A stretch of 10,174 nucleotides of DNA. Origin: an uncultured Alphaproteobacteria bacterium. GTDB taxonomy: Bacteria; Pseudomonadota; Alphaproteobacteria; Rs-D84. The stretch is from assembly GCA_947589625.1 (NCBI GenBank), contig CANQCM010000028.1, forward strand, positions 1 to 10,174, given 5' to 3'. Position 1 is the first letter of the stretch; every line of letters begins with the position of its first letter. Made by a program: the position numbers and the translations under genes. This document shows, in pieces, positions 1-6,871 of the stretch. The notes below the pieces were generated by a model, which was not told the origin of the DNA, ran no database searches, and saw only the letters and a program-made list of their open reading frames with translations.

Positions 1-73
1 TGTCATTCTCGGGCTTGACCCGAGAATCCAGTCATTATTAAAGTAGTGAGCGTAGCGAACACCACCACTAACC
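1..73. repeat. Left copy of a 73-nt palindrome-headed intergenic repeat
   Basis: The first 32 nt are identical to the reverse complement of 10098-10129, and positions 53-73 match the reverse complement of 10057-10077 at 20 of 21 places; the AT-rich middle is diverged with a small shift. The head forms a hairpin with a 9-bp stem (5-13 with 19-27) and a 5-nt loop. There is no ORF inside and no transposase nearby. It lies just beyond the nifJ terminator. It looks like a dispersed, non-autonomous intergenic element such as those found in Rickettsiales and other alphaproteobacteria; that class is inferred, while the two-copy match is seen directly. Confidence 0.85.
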
Positions 74-76
74 ACT

Positions 77-100
77 AAACGGGGCGAATGCCCCGTTTTA
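77..100 (-). terminator. Rho-independent terminator of nifJ
   Basis: A perfect 9-bp GC-rich stem (77-85 pairing with 90-98) with a 4-nt loop begins three bases past the nifJ stop codon. Read on the minus strand, the run of T after the stem is short (TTT, part of the stem itself), while on the plus strand it is followed by TTTTATTA. It could therefore act in both directions and also shield nifJ from transcription coming from the left. The stem is strong; the short U-tract on the nifJ side is the only weakness. Confidence 0.75.
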
Positions 101-3100
101 TTATCCCTCGCCTTCTTGTTTTACACGGGGAATATTTTCCATTGCAAATTGCGCGATGTACTTTTTCAGCGCATCACGATAGCGATTATTTTCTTTCGCC
201 ATATCTACCAATCGGTCAAAGTGCGGATTCACTGCACGCGCCGCATTAAAACGACTTTCCGTTTTCAGGAAATCTTCCAGTGGCGCTGGATTATCAACAC
301 TGGAATCCATAATCAGCGGATTATGACCGTCCAGTGCCAGACGCGGATCAAACCGATACAGCGGCCATGCGCCTGTGGCAACCATTTGCGATTGGTGTTC
401 TGGGCCGTTCTGCAGTGCAAATCCATGCGCAATACATGGCGCGTATGCCAATATTATTGATGGTCCAGGGAAAGATTCAGCCTCGCGCATGGCGCGCACC
501 GCCTGAACTTGATTTGCACCCATTGCGATTTGTGCAACATATGCGCCACTCATCATCGCAATCATGCCCAAATCTTTCTTGGCATGTTCTTTACCACCAA
601 TTGCGAATTTCATACTGGCGCCAAACGGTGTTGATTTTGATTGCTGACCTCCAGTGTTAGAATAACCTTCGGTATCCAGAACCAAAATATTCACATTTTC
701 GCCACTGTGCAAGATATGGTCAACACCACCATAACCAATATCATATGCCCAACCATCACCGCCGATAATCCATACAGATTTATCAACCATTGCGCCAATC
801 AGACTTTCGGCAAGGCGCGCACGCGGATTGTCTATTTTTGCCAACTGGGCTGACAATTGCGATTCGTATTCGCGCTGCTTTACAGGGTCTGATTCATTCA
901 TAATTTCGTTTGCGTTTTCAACGCCCAGTTCCAGTAATAAACTGCGCAGAGTTCCGCGCTGTTGATTCATTGCCAATCGCATGCCCAAACCATATTCGGC
1001 ATTATCTTCAAACAAAGAATTAGACCATGCTGGCCCACGTCCATTTGCGTCGCGTGTCCATGGTGTTGTTGGCAAATTCGCACCATAAATTGACGAACAA
1101 CCTGTGGCATTTGCAACCACCATTCTGTCGCCAAACAGGTGCGCCAACATCTTGATATATGGTGTTTCGCCACAGCCTGCGCATGCCCCAGGAAATTCAA
1201 AATAATGCGGCAATAATTCAACATGTTTTGGAATATTCAAGTTTAATTTTTCGCGCGAAATATCGGGCAATTCAACCGCTGCATCAAATGCAGATTGATT
1301 TTCTGCCGCGTCTTTCATAGGCTTTAACGCCAACGCCTGCACGGGACAATTTTTCACACAGATATTGCAACCCGTACAATCCGCAGGCGATATGTTCAAT
1401 GTGAAATACATATCTGCGCCCAATTCTGGTGTTTTCATCGGCACAACAATTATGCCACGGGCGCGCGCTGCGTCAACTTGTTCTGGGGTTAATACCTTGA
1501 TGCGAATCGCCGCATGCGGACACAGCATTGAACATTTTCCGCATTGGATACATTTGCTTAAATCGCATGTTGCAACGCGGTCTGAAATTGCGCGCTTTTC
1601 ATATTTAGATGTCCCAACGGGATATTGCCCTGCCCCAAATTCGCCGTCAACACGGAACCGCGACACAGGAATTGCATCGCCCCGTTGCGCCGCCATTTCA
1701 CCCAATGTACCTGCAATTATCGCAGGCGTATCTGGGGTCATCGCAGGCACAAAGTCAGGTGCAAAATTTGACACAGATGACGGCAATGTGTACTGGTGCA
1801 GATATTCAGACGCCTTGTCTACCGCCGCCCAGTTTGCCTGAACAACCTCCATACCCTTTTTCTTGTATGTTTTTTCAATTGCAACCTTGGCAGATTCTGC
1901 CGCAACCGCAGGATCAATTATCTGGGTCAAATTAAAGAAGTTCAACATTATAAATGTGTTTATTCTGTTGCCCAGACCTAATTCCATTGCTGCGCTGTTT
2001 GCGTCCAAGAAATATACATTTGCGCGCATACGAATCAGGTGTTCTTGTGTTTCGCGCGGCAAATTTGCAAACGCGACATCTGGCGCCAACGATGTATTTA
2101 TCATCACTGTACCGCCTGCACGCAGACCGCGGAAAACATCAAACCGTTGTGCAATCATAAAGTTTGAAACACTGATAAAATCTGCAACTTCTATTAAATA
2201 TTGGCTTTGAATTGGTGCATCAGAAAAACGAATATGCGATGCAGTCAATCCCCCAGATTTTTTTGAATCGTATACAGCATAAGATTGCGGATACAAGTCT
2301 GAATTTTCGCCAACAATTTTCACAATATTTTTTACTGCGCCAACCGTACCATCAGATCCAATTCCATATAAAATCGCAGTTTTGAAATTAGGCGCCTGAA
2401 CGGCAAATGCCGCATCTGTTTTTAACGACAGCCCCGTCAAATCGTCATCAATTCCGACTGTGAAATTATGATGCAATGTGTTCATCATCAGATTTTCATA
2501 AACAGCCTTGACATCGCGTGGCTTGAATTCTTTAGACCCCAAACCATAACGACCGCCATAAACCGCCGCCATATCGCCAACAACAGTTTTCACATCTTGA
2601 TATAACGGTTCGCCCAGTGCGCCTGGTTCTTTGGTGCGGTCAAGTACCGCGATACGTTTTACCGTCTTGGGCAATGCCGCTAAAAATGCGTCGCGCGGAA
2701 ATGGACGGAATAAATGCACTTTGACCAGACCCAATCCTTTTGGTAAATATGGCAAAGTTTCTTCAATTGTTTCACATGCACTGCCCATTGCGACGATCAC
2801 ATTTTCTGCATTTTTATCGCCGACATAGTCTACCAAATGATATTGCCGCCCTGTCAAAGATGCCAATTTATCCATACAATCTTGAACAATTTCAGGCGTT
2901 GCCGCATACAATGGATTAGACGCTTCGCGACCTTGGAAATATACATCTGGATTTTGTGCAGTACCGCGAATTGTTGGTTTGTCAGGCGTCATGCCACGCG
3001 CGCGATTCGCCAAAACTAAATCATCTGGCATCATTTGTTTCAAAACATCATCGGCAATGCGTTCCAGTCTTGATTCTTCGTGGCTGGTACGAAAACCGTC

Positions 3101-3607
3101 AAAGAAATGCAAGAACGGCACCCTTGACCGCAATGATGCCGCATGTGCAACCGCCGCTAAATCATGCGCTTGTTGAACATTATGGCTGGACAACAGTGCA
3201 AAACCTGTTTGACGCACAGACATAACATCACTGTGGTCGCCAAAGATTGACAACGCATGTGTTGCCAACGCACGCGCCGCAACATGCATAACAAACGGTG
3301 TTTGTTCGCCTGCGATTTTATACATATTTGGAATCATCAACAACAAACCCTGTGATGCGGTAAATGTTGTCGCCAAGGAACCCATCTGTAATGCGCCGTG
3401 CATTGCGCCTGCGGCACCACCTTCGGATTGCATTTCAATAATTTGTGGAATTGCGCCCCAGATATTTTTCTTGTGCTGGAAAGACCATTCGTCCGCAAGT
3501 TCGCCCATGGTGCTGCTGGGGGTGATAGGATAAATTGCCGCAAAATCAACACAGCGATATGCGACATCAGCCGCCGCCCAGTTACCATCTACAATTAAAT
3601 GTGCCAT
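101..3607 (-). CDS. nifJ: Pyruvate:ferredoxin (flavodoxin) oxidoreductase, single-chain, 1168 aa
   Basis: Catalyses CoA-dependent oxidative decarboxylation of pyruvate to acetyl-CoA and CO2, passing electrons to ferredoxin or flavodoxin in the cytoplasm. The length is normal for the homodimeric enzyme and all domains are present. The N-terminal pyruvate-site region carries YPITPSS (26-32) with Thr29, Glu62 and Arg112, matching Thr31, Glu64 and Arg114 of the Desulfovibrio africanus enzyme. A ferredoxin-like domain has two 4Fe-4S motifs: Cys686/689/692/696 and Cys744/747/750/754. The C-terminal thiamine diphosphate domain carries the third-cluster cysteines 809, 812, 837 and 1058, GDGWA at 950-954, and Asn984. 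The start is set by AAGGA eight bases upstream. It has its own promoter and terminator, so it is a single-gene unit divergent from the unknown gene at 3742. Its presence implies low-oxygen metabolism, because the clusters of most such enzymes are oxygen-sensitive. Identification is firm; direction in vivo and electron partner are inferred. Confidence 0.97.
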   Translation of the reverse strand: MAHLIVDGNWAAADVAYRCVDFAAIYPITPSSTMGELADEWSFQHKKNIWGAIPQIIEMQSEGGAAGAMHGALQMGSLATTFTASQGLLLMIPNMYKIAGEQTPFVMHVAARALATHALSIFGDHSDVMSVRQTGFALLSSHNVQQAHDLAAVAHAASLRSRVPFLHFFDGFRTSHEESRLERIADDVLKQMMPDDLVLANRARGMTPDKPTIRGTAQNPDVYFQGREASNPLYAATPEIVQDCMDKLASLTGRQYHLVDYVGDKNAENVIVAMGSACETIEETLPYLPKGLGLVKVHLFRPFPRDAFLAALPKTVKRIAVLDRTKEPGALGEPLYQDVKTVVGDMAAVYGGRYGLGSKEFKPRDVKAVYENLMMNTLHHNFTVGIDDDLTGLSLKTDAAFAVQAPNFKTAILYGIGSDGTVGAVKNIVKIVGENSDLYPQSYAVYDSKKSGGLTASHIRFSDAPIQSQYLIEVADFISVSNFMIAQRFDVFRGLRAGGTVMINTSLAPDVAFANLPRETQEHLIRMRANVYFLDANSAAMELGLGNRINTFIMLNFFNLTQIIDPAVAAESAKVAIEKTYKKKGMEVVQANWAAVDKASEYLHQYTLPSSVSNFAPDFVPAMTPDTPAIIAGTLGEMAAQRGDAIPVSRFRVDGEFGAGQYPVGTSKYEKRAISDRVATCDLSKCIQCGKCSMLCPHAAIRIKVLTPEQVDAARARGIIVVPMKTPELGADMYFTLNISPADCTGCNICVKNCPVQALALKPMKDAAENQSAFDAAVELPDISREKLNLNIPKHVELLPHYFEFPGACAGCGETPYIKMLAHLFGDRMVVANATGCSSIYGANLPTTPWTRDANGRGPAWSNSLFEDNAEYGLGMRLAMNQQRGTLRSLLLELGVENANEIMNESDPVKQREYESQLSAQLAKIDNPRARLAESLIGAMVDKSVWIIGGDGWAYDIGYGGVDHILHSGENVNILVLDTEGYSNTGGQQSKSTPFGASMKFAIGGKEHAKKDLGMIAMMSGAYVAQIAMGANQVQAVRAMREAESFPGPSIILAYAPCIAHGFALQNGPEHQSQMVATGAWPLYRFDPRLALDGHNPLIMDSSVDNPAPLEDFLKTESRFNAARAVNPHFDRLVDMAKENNRYRDALKKYIAQFAMENIPRVKQEGEG

Positions 3608-3632
3608 ATTTATTCCTTTTTATATCTGGAAA

Positions 3633-3661
3633 ATCATAGCCCAAAATAGATGTTAAAACAA
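3633..3661 (-). promoter_or_regulatory. Predicted sigma70-type promoter of nifJ
   Basis: On the minus strand TTGTTT (-35, 3656-3661) is separated by 17 bp from TATGAT (-10, 3633-3638), about 26 bases before the start codon. I see no clear FNR-type half-sites (TTGAT/ATCAA) around it, so oxygen control is not evident from the sequence. Confidence 0.6.
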
Positions 3662-3683
3662 GACATAAAATATAAAATAACTA

Positions 3684-3711
3684 TTGACAATTTATATTTT
3701 TGTATTATAAT
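3684..3711 (+). promoter_or_regulatory. Near-consensus sigma70 promoter of the unknown gene at 3742
   Basis: TTGACA (3684-3689) and TATAAT (3706-3711) are both perfect consensus hexamers, 16 bp apart. Initiation is expected near 3717-3719, giving a leader of about 24 nt. An in-frame ATG at 3700 lies inside this promoter and so cannot be the start. The 31-bp promoter region matches the one in front of the Fic-like gene at about 25 positions. Confidence 0.75.
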
Positions 3712-3741
3712 ATAATTATAAAATCTATCAAGGAGTCAGAA

Positions 3742-4572
3742 ATGAATTTTGATGAATATGATGTATTTCAAGCGTTTTTAGACGGAATGGATCCTGAAAA
3801 ACGCACAGATAAAGCCCCCAGCGAAATAAACGAAAATTTCGTCAAGGGTAACACTATTTATATTCAAAAATCTTTCGCCGATATGCCGATGTATGAAATC
3901 AGCAAATTGCGCCAACGTATTCGCGAACTGATTTCACGCGCTGTAACCGATGGGTTTACAATTGATGTGTCCGCGCGATGCGATGATTCAACAATTGATC
4001 CACGCGCACAAAAAATATTTGACGATTTGTCTGCGGCATCTCGTTCTGGAATTAAATTTAATATTCGCGGAAATGCAGGGGCATGGGGCGATTTCATTTA
4101 TGACGATGATCCACTGTTTCATGGTATGAAATTTTTAGGTGCTATGCCAGATAAATCAAAACCATTGACCGAACGTATAAAACTATTTGTGAAATACGAC
4201 CATATTTATTTACAAGATACCATTGCGCGCAAAAGCAATGCGTCTATTGCAGGATTCGTGCGTCAAATTGACCGCGCAATAGATTATGTAATAGATATGC
4301 ACGCAAGTATTTCAACAGACACGATTTTGCCAATTGGTTGGGAGCCCGTGAAATATGTTCCAACTGTGACAATTCACACAAATTGCCCTGATGAAACATC
4401 GGATTCTGTTCAGACTAAAAAAGTTCTGACTAAATTGGAATCTGTTTTACAGAACGGTATTCAAATAAAGTTAGAACCTGCAAATCCTGAACAACCAGAT
4501 GTTATTTATCGCGCGATTGAACAATTAAAGAATCGCCACATGCAATCAGAATTGGGCAACAAAACACGATAA
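3742..4572 (+). CDS. Unrecognised soluble protein, 276 aa, with two related halves
   Basis: I do not recognise the family. The start is the ATG at 3742, preceded by AGGAG (3731-3735) at six-base spacing and lying just downstream of a strong promoter. There is no signal peptide or membrane segment, so it is probably cytoplasmic. Two segments look alike. Residues 37-111 and 153-248 each begin with an Ile-Tyr-hydrophobic-Gln strand (39-42 and 155-158), followed by a helix rich in Arg/Ile. Each then has a Thr-Ile strand (73-74; 210-211) and a Cys followed by acidic residues and Thr (Cys80; Cys215). Each ends in a Lys- and Leu-containing helix leading to Gly-Ile and a beta-like strand (103-104; 239-240). 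The gene is a single-gene unit, divergent from nifJ and convergent with ctpA, its stop four bases from the ctpA stop. Codon and base composition resemble its neighbours. No catalytic motif is visible; function unknown. Confidence 0.88.
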   Translation: MNFDEYDVFQAFLDGMDPEKRTDKAPSEINENFVKGNTIYIQKSFADMPMYEISKLRQRIRELISRAVTDGFTIDVSARCDDSTIDPRAQKIFDDLSAASRSGIKFNIRGNAGAWGDFIYDDDPLFHGMKFLGAMPDKSKPLTERIKLFVKYDHIYLQDTIARKSNASIAGFVRQIDRAIDYVIDMHASISTDTILPIGWEPVKYVPTVTIHTNCPDETSDSVQTKKVLTKLESVLQNGIQIKLEPANPEQPDVIYRAIEQLKNRHMQSELGNKTR

Positions 4573-4597
4573 AAACTTATTTTTTATCAGATTTTTT
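4568..4597. terminator. Weak AT-rich hairpin between the two convergent stop codons
   Basis: An 8-bp, almost all A/T stem (4568-4575 with 4581-4588) with a 5-nt loop covers the stop codons of the unknown gene and of ctpA, followed on the plus strand by seven T (4592-4598 region). It could contribute to termination in either direction, but the stem is weak and a much better plus-strand terminator lies at 4620-4655. Confidence 0.3.
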
Positions 4598-5989
4598 TCC
4601 TGAATCTTGTTCATCATCTGACACATCTGTATTTTCCCCAGATGTGTCTTTTTTTGCATGCAGATTCAATTTATACATTGCGCGCACCATATCCATTGCG
4701 CGTTGCAATTGATAATCCAGTGCGTCTTTTTCTTCGTCTGTTAATTCTTGTTCTTTGTCGTCATCGTCATCTGATTTTTTCTTGTCAGACTTTTTCTTGC
4801 TGGCATCATTTTTCAATGAATTTTTAAAAGACGCTTCGGAATACGTACTTTCCTTCTTTTCCAGAACCTCTAATTTACTTTGCAAGACTTCTACATCTGG
4901 GGTAATACCTTCGTTCTGAATTGAACGGCCAGACGGCGTGTAATACCGCGCAATCGTTATGTGAATCGCCGTGCCATCACCCAACGGTTTTTGCTGTTGC
5001 ACACTGCCCTTGCCAAAACTTTGCGACCCCATAACCAGCGCACGACCGTTGTCTTGCAATGCGCCTGCGACAATTTCAGACGCCGATGCCGACCCGTGAT
5101 TAATTAAAACAACAATCGGTTTGCCGTTTGTCATATCACCCGATTTTGCCATACTGCGTTCAATATCTGTTTTTTCTTTGCCGCGTGTTGATACAATTTC
5201 GCCCCCGTCCAGAAACGCATCTGCAACATCAATAGCCGCCACCAGATAGCCCCCTGGATTATTCCGCACGTCCAGAACATAACCAACAACTGATTTCTTT
5301 TCCAAACTTTCAATTGCCTCTTTTAATTCTTTGGCGGTTGTTGCGCCAAAATCAGAAATACGAATATAGCCGATTTTTTCAGGCGAATCTTCGTTGCTGT
5401 CCGCGATTTGTTTATCTTCAAATTTAACAGATTTGACCTTGATAACATCGCGCTTTAATGTCAGTGTACGTGGCTCTTGCCCATCAGATAGCACGGTCAA
5501 TTTAACCTTGGTTCCTGGGCGACCTTTCATTTTCTTAACCGCTTGATTCAATGTCATATCAAATACTTGTTCGCCATCAATATGGGTAATATAATCACCT
5601 GCCTTGATTCCAGCCCTTGCCGCAGGTGTATCATCAATTGGCGAAATTACACGAATTGCACCACGGTCACTGGAAACCTGAATCCCCAGCCCACCGAATT
5701 CGCCATGCGATTTATCATTAAATTCTTGAAAATCGTCTGCAGACAGATATGACGAATGCGGATCTAATGCCCCTAACATACCGTTCATTGCCGCCTCTAG
5801 CATCTTTTTTTCATCGGCTTCTTCAACGAAATTATCACGCGCCGTTTCAAATACCAGTGCCAATTTTTTCAATTGTTCATAAATCTGTTCATCGGTCAGA
5901 TGTTCTACAGGCTCTTGTTTTTTAGTATTTGCCGCCATCACAGTAATCGGCATGGCAAGAAAAAATAAAATAAATAATTTTTTTAACAT
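4577..5989 (-). CDS. ctpA: Periplasmic C-terminal processing protease, S41 family, 470 aa
   Basis: A tail-specific serine protease that degrades or trims periplasmic and envelope proteins from their C termini; in many bacteria relatives act on peptidoglycan hydrolases. The signal peptide covers residues 1-19 or 1-20 (basic start, hydrophobic core, ending VMA-A). A conserved LDPHSSYL (75-82) follows, then a PDZ domain at about 98-170 starting with FGGLG. The S41 core has the nucleophile Ser302 within GSASASE and the general base Lys327 within SFGKG, 25 residues later, as in known Ser-Lys dyads of the family. The last 80 or so residues are a Lys/Asp-rich, low-complexity tail. The ATG at 5989 has AAGG seven bases upstream; a longer in-frame start at 6022 falls inside the predicted -10 box and is rejected. 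The gene lies downstream of envC in the same direction but is separated from it by the opposing Fic-like gene and has its own promoter. Confidence 0.95.
   Translation of the reverse strand: MLKKLFILFFLAMPITVMAANTKKQEPVEHLTDEQIYEQLKKLALVFETARDNFVEEADEKKMLEAAMNGMLGALDPHSSYLSADDFQEFNDKSHGEFGGLGIQVSSDRGAIRVISPIDDTPAARAGIKAGDYITHIDGEQVFDMTLNQAVKKMKGRPGTKVKLTVLSDGQEPRTLTLKRDVIKVKSVKFEDKQIADSNEDSPEKIGYIRISDFGATTAKELKEAIESLEKKSVVGYVLDVRNNPGGYLVAAIDVADAFLDGGEIVSTRGKEKTDIERSMAKSGDMTNGKPIVVLINHGSASASEIVAGALQDNGRALVMGSQSFGKGSVQQQKPLGDGTAIHITIARYYTPSGRSIQNEGITPDVEVLQSKLEVLEKKESTYSEASFKNSLKNDASKKKSDKKKSDDDDDKEQELTDEEKDALDYQLQRAMDMVRAMYKLNLHAKKDTSGENTDVSDDEQDSGKKSDKK
4620..4655 (+). terminator. Intrinsic terminator for the unknown gene, inside the ctpA coding end
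   Basis: A perfect 10-bp stem (GACACATCTG at 4620-4629 with its complement at 4639-4648), a 9-nt loop and seven consecutive T (4649-4655) form a textbook Rho-independent terminator reading on the plus strand. It lies 47 bases past the stop of the unknown gene and within codons for the charged C-terminal tail of ctpA. There is no T-run on the minus strand side, so ctpA transcription should pass through. Confidence 0.8.
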
Positions 5990-6017
5990 GTGTCTACCTT
6001 GGTTTATTGTTAGATTC

Positions 6018-6047
6018 AGCATAGAACAAAATGCCCGTCTGTTGCAA
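6018..6047 (-). promoter_or_regulatory. Predicted sigma70-type promoter of ctpA
   Basis: On the minus strand TTGCAA (-35, 6042-6047) and TATGCT (-10, 6018-6023) are 18 bp apart, with the ctpA ATG about 29 bases downstream. It points away from the Fic-like gene promoter; the two -35 boxes are about 45 bp apart. Confidence 0.55.
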
Positions 6048-6091
6048 GCAGGTTTTTCAATATTTTTACATATTTGCCTATTTACAAAACA

Positions 6092-6119
6092 TTGACAAAT
6101 TGATTTTTTGAATTACAAT
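6092..6119 (+). promoter_or_regulatory. Near-consensus sigma70 promoter of the Fic-like gene
   Basis: TTGACA (6092-6097) and TACAAT (6114-6119) are 16 bp apart, with the start codon 27 bases beyond the -10. It shares the ATTGACAA start, a T-rich spacer, and the ATTAYAATAT end with the promoter at 3684-3711. Confidence 0.7.
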
Positions 6120-6145
6120 ATTGCCAGAATCAGGGCAACATAAAA

Positions 6146-6871
6146 ATGACCAAAACATACGATTTTAAGACACAAATAGAACTAAATCGCAAATTAATAG
6201 AAGATTTGCTATTCAGTGCTAATTCGCACAAGCGATTGAATAACCTGAATTTTCTGCGACACGAAATCGCATTTGTTGAACCCAAAGTCCTGTTTCGCGT
6301 ATCGCCACAAATGAAAAACAAATTGTTGGATTTTAACAATATGACAAATATCGCAATGGCATACGATTATATTGTTGCAAATCCTGATACCAAAATTGAC
6401 GCAGAACAAATTTGCAAATTGCATTCTAAATTATGTATGAACACTAATATCATGGGTGGCTTTTTTCGTACCACTAACAAGGTTCTAGAAATTTATGTCA
6501 ATGATATGCGGATTCATGCGCCCGATTATAGAGATATTGAATCAAGACTAAATAATTTAACATATCGTCTATATAACAGTAAAAAAGCCCCGATAAACCG
6601 TGCATACAATCTGCATTATGAATTAATTATGTTGCAACCATTTGACGATTTTAACAAACGTCTGGCGCGCATGGTTATGAACTGGGTTTTAATTCAAAAT
6701 GGTTATCGCCCAATATGCTTTAACAATCGCACAGACCGCGACAATTATATCAGTGCAATATCAGCGCGTGCCAAAGGTTCTATGCGCCAATATTCTGCGT
6801 ATATGATGCAATGCCAAATACGTACACAGGCTGCGATTATCAAGCAATTAAAGCAATCAATAATCTTTTAA
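6146..6871 (+). CDS. Fic-fold protein with degenerate active-site motif, 241 aa
   Basis: Intact Fic domains transfer AMP or related groups to protein hydroxyls using the loop HxFx(D/E)GN(G/K)RxxR. Here the equivalent loop is residues 164-175: Gln164-Pro-Phe166-Asp-Asp168-Phe169-Asn170-Lys171-Arg172-Leu-Ala-Arg175. Phe166, Asp168, Asn170, Lys171, Arg172 and Arg175 fit the motif, but the catalytic His is Gln and the first Gly is Phe. Other family landmarks agree: GGFFRT (104-109), an acidic and proline-containing flap segment just after it, and the following helix MNWVLIQNGYRP with a later Asp-Arg-Asp-x-Tyr-Ile. I see no clear (S/T)xxxE(G/N) inhibitory helix and no adjacent antitoxin gene. There is no signal peptide. 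The ribosome site is modest (AGGG ten bases upstream), although the promoter is strong. The stop codon directly abuts that of the convergent envC. Likely a pseudo-enzyme or an enzyme with altered chemistry; fold assignment is from motif reading only. Confidence 0.8.
   Translation: MTKTYDFKTQIELNRKLIEDLLFSANSHKRLNNLNFLRHEIAFVEPKVLFRVSPQMKNKLLDFNNMTNIAMAYDYIVANPDTKIDAEQICKLHSKLCMNTNIMGGFFRTTNKVLEIYVNDMRIHAPDYRDIESRLNNLTYRLYNSKKAPINRAYNLHYELIMLQPFDDFNKRLARMVMNWVLIQNGYRPICFNNRTDRDNYISAISARAKGSMRQYSAYMMQCQIRTQAAIIKQLKQSIIF

Noticed and set aside
1365..1841. Long open frames on the plus strand opposite nifJ
   Set aside because: They are antisense shadows of a certain gene, with no ribosome sites, promoters or recognisable domains.
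3700..3741. Longer N terminus for the unknown gene from the ATG at 3700
   Set aside because: That ATG lies within the predicted promoter, upstream of the likely transcription start, and lacks a ribosome site; the ATG at 3742 has a good one.
4417..4455. Possible ctpA terminator inside the unknown gene (GTTCTG/CAGAAC with six T on the minus strand)
   Set aside because: Only a 6-bp stem with a loop of about 21 bases; too weak to call.
6146..6871. Fic/Doc toxin-antitoxin module
   Set aside because: The catalytic His is missing and no small antitoxin gene lies beside it; both neighbours are convergent or divergent envelope genes.
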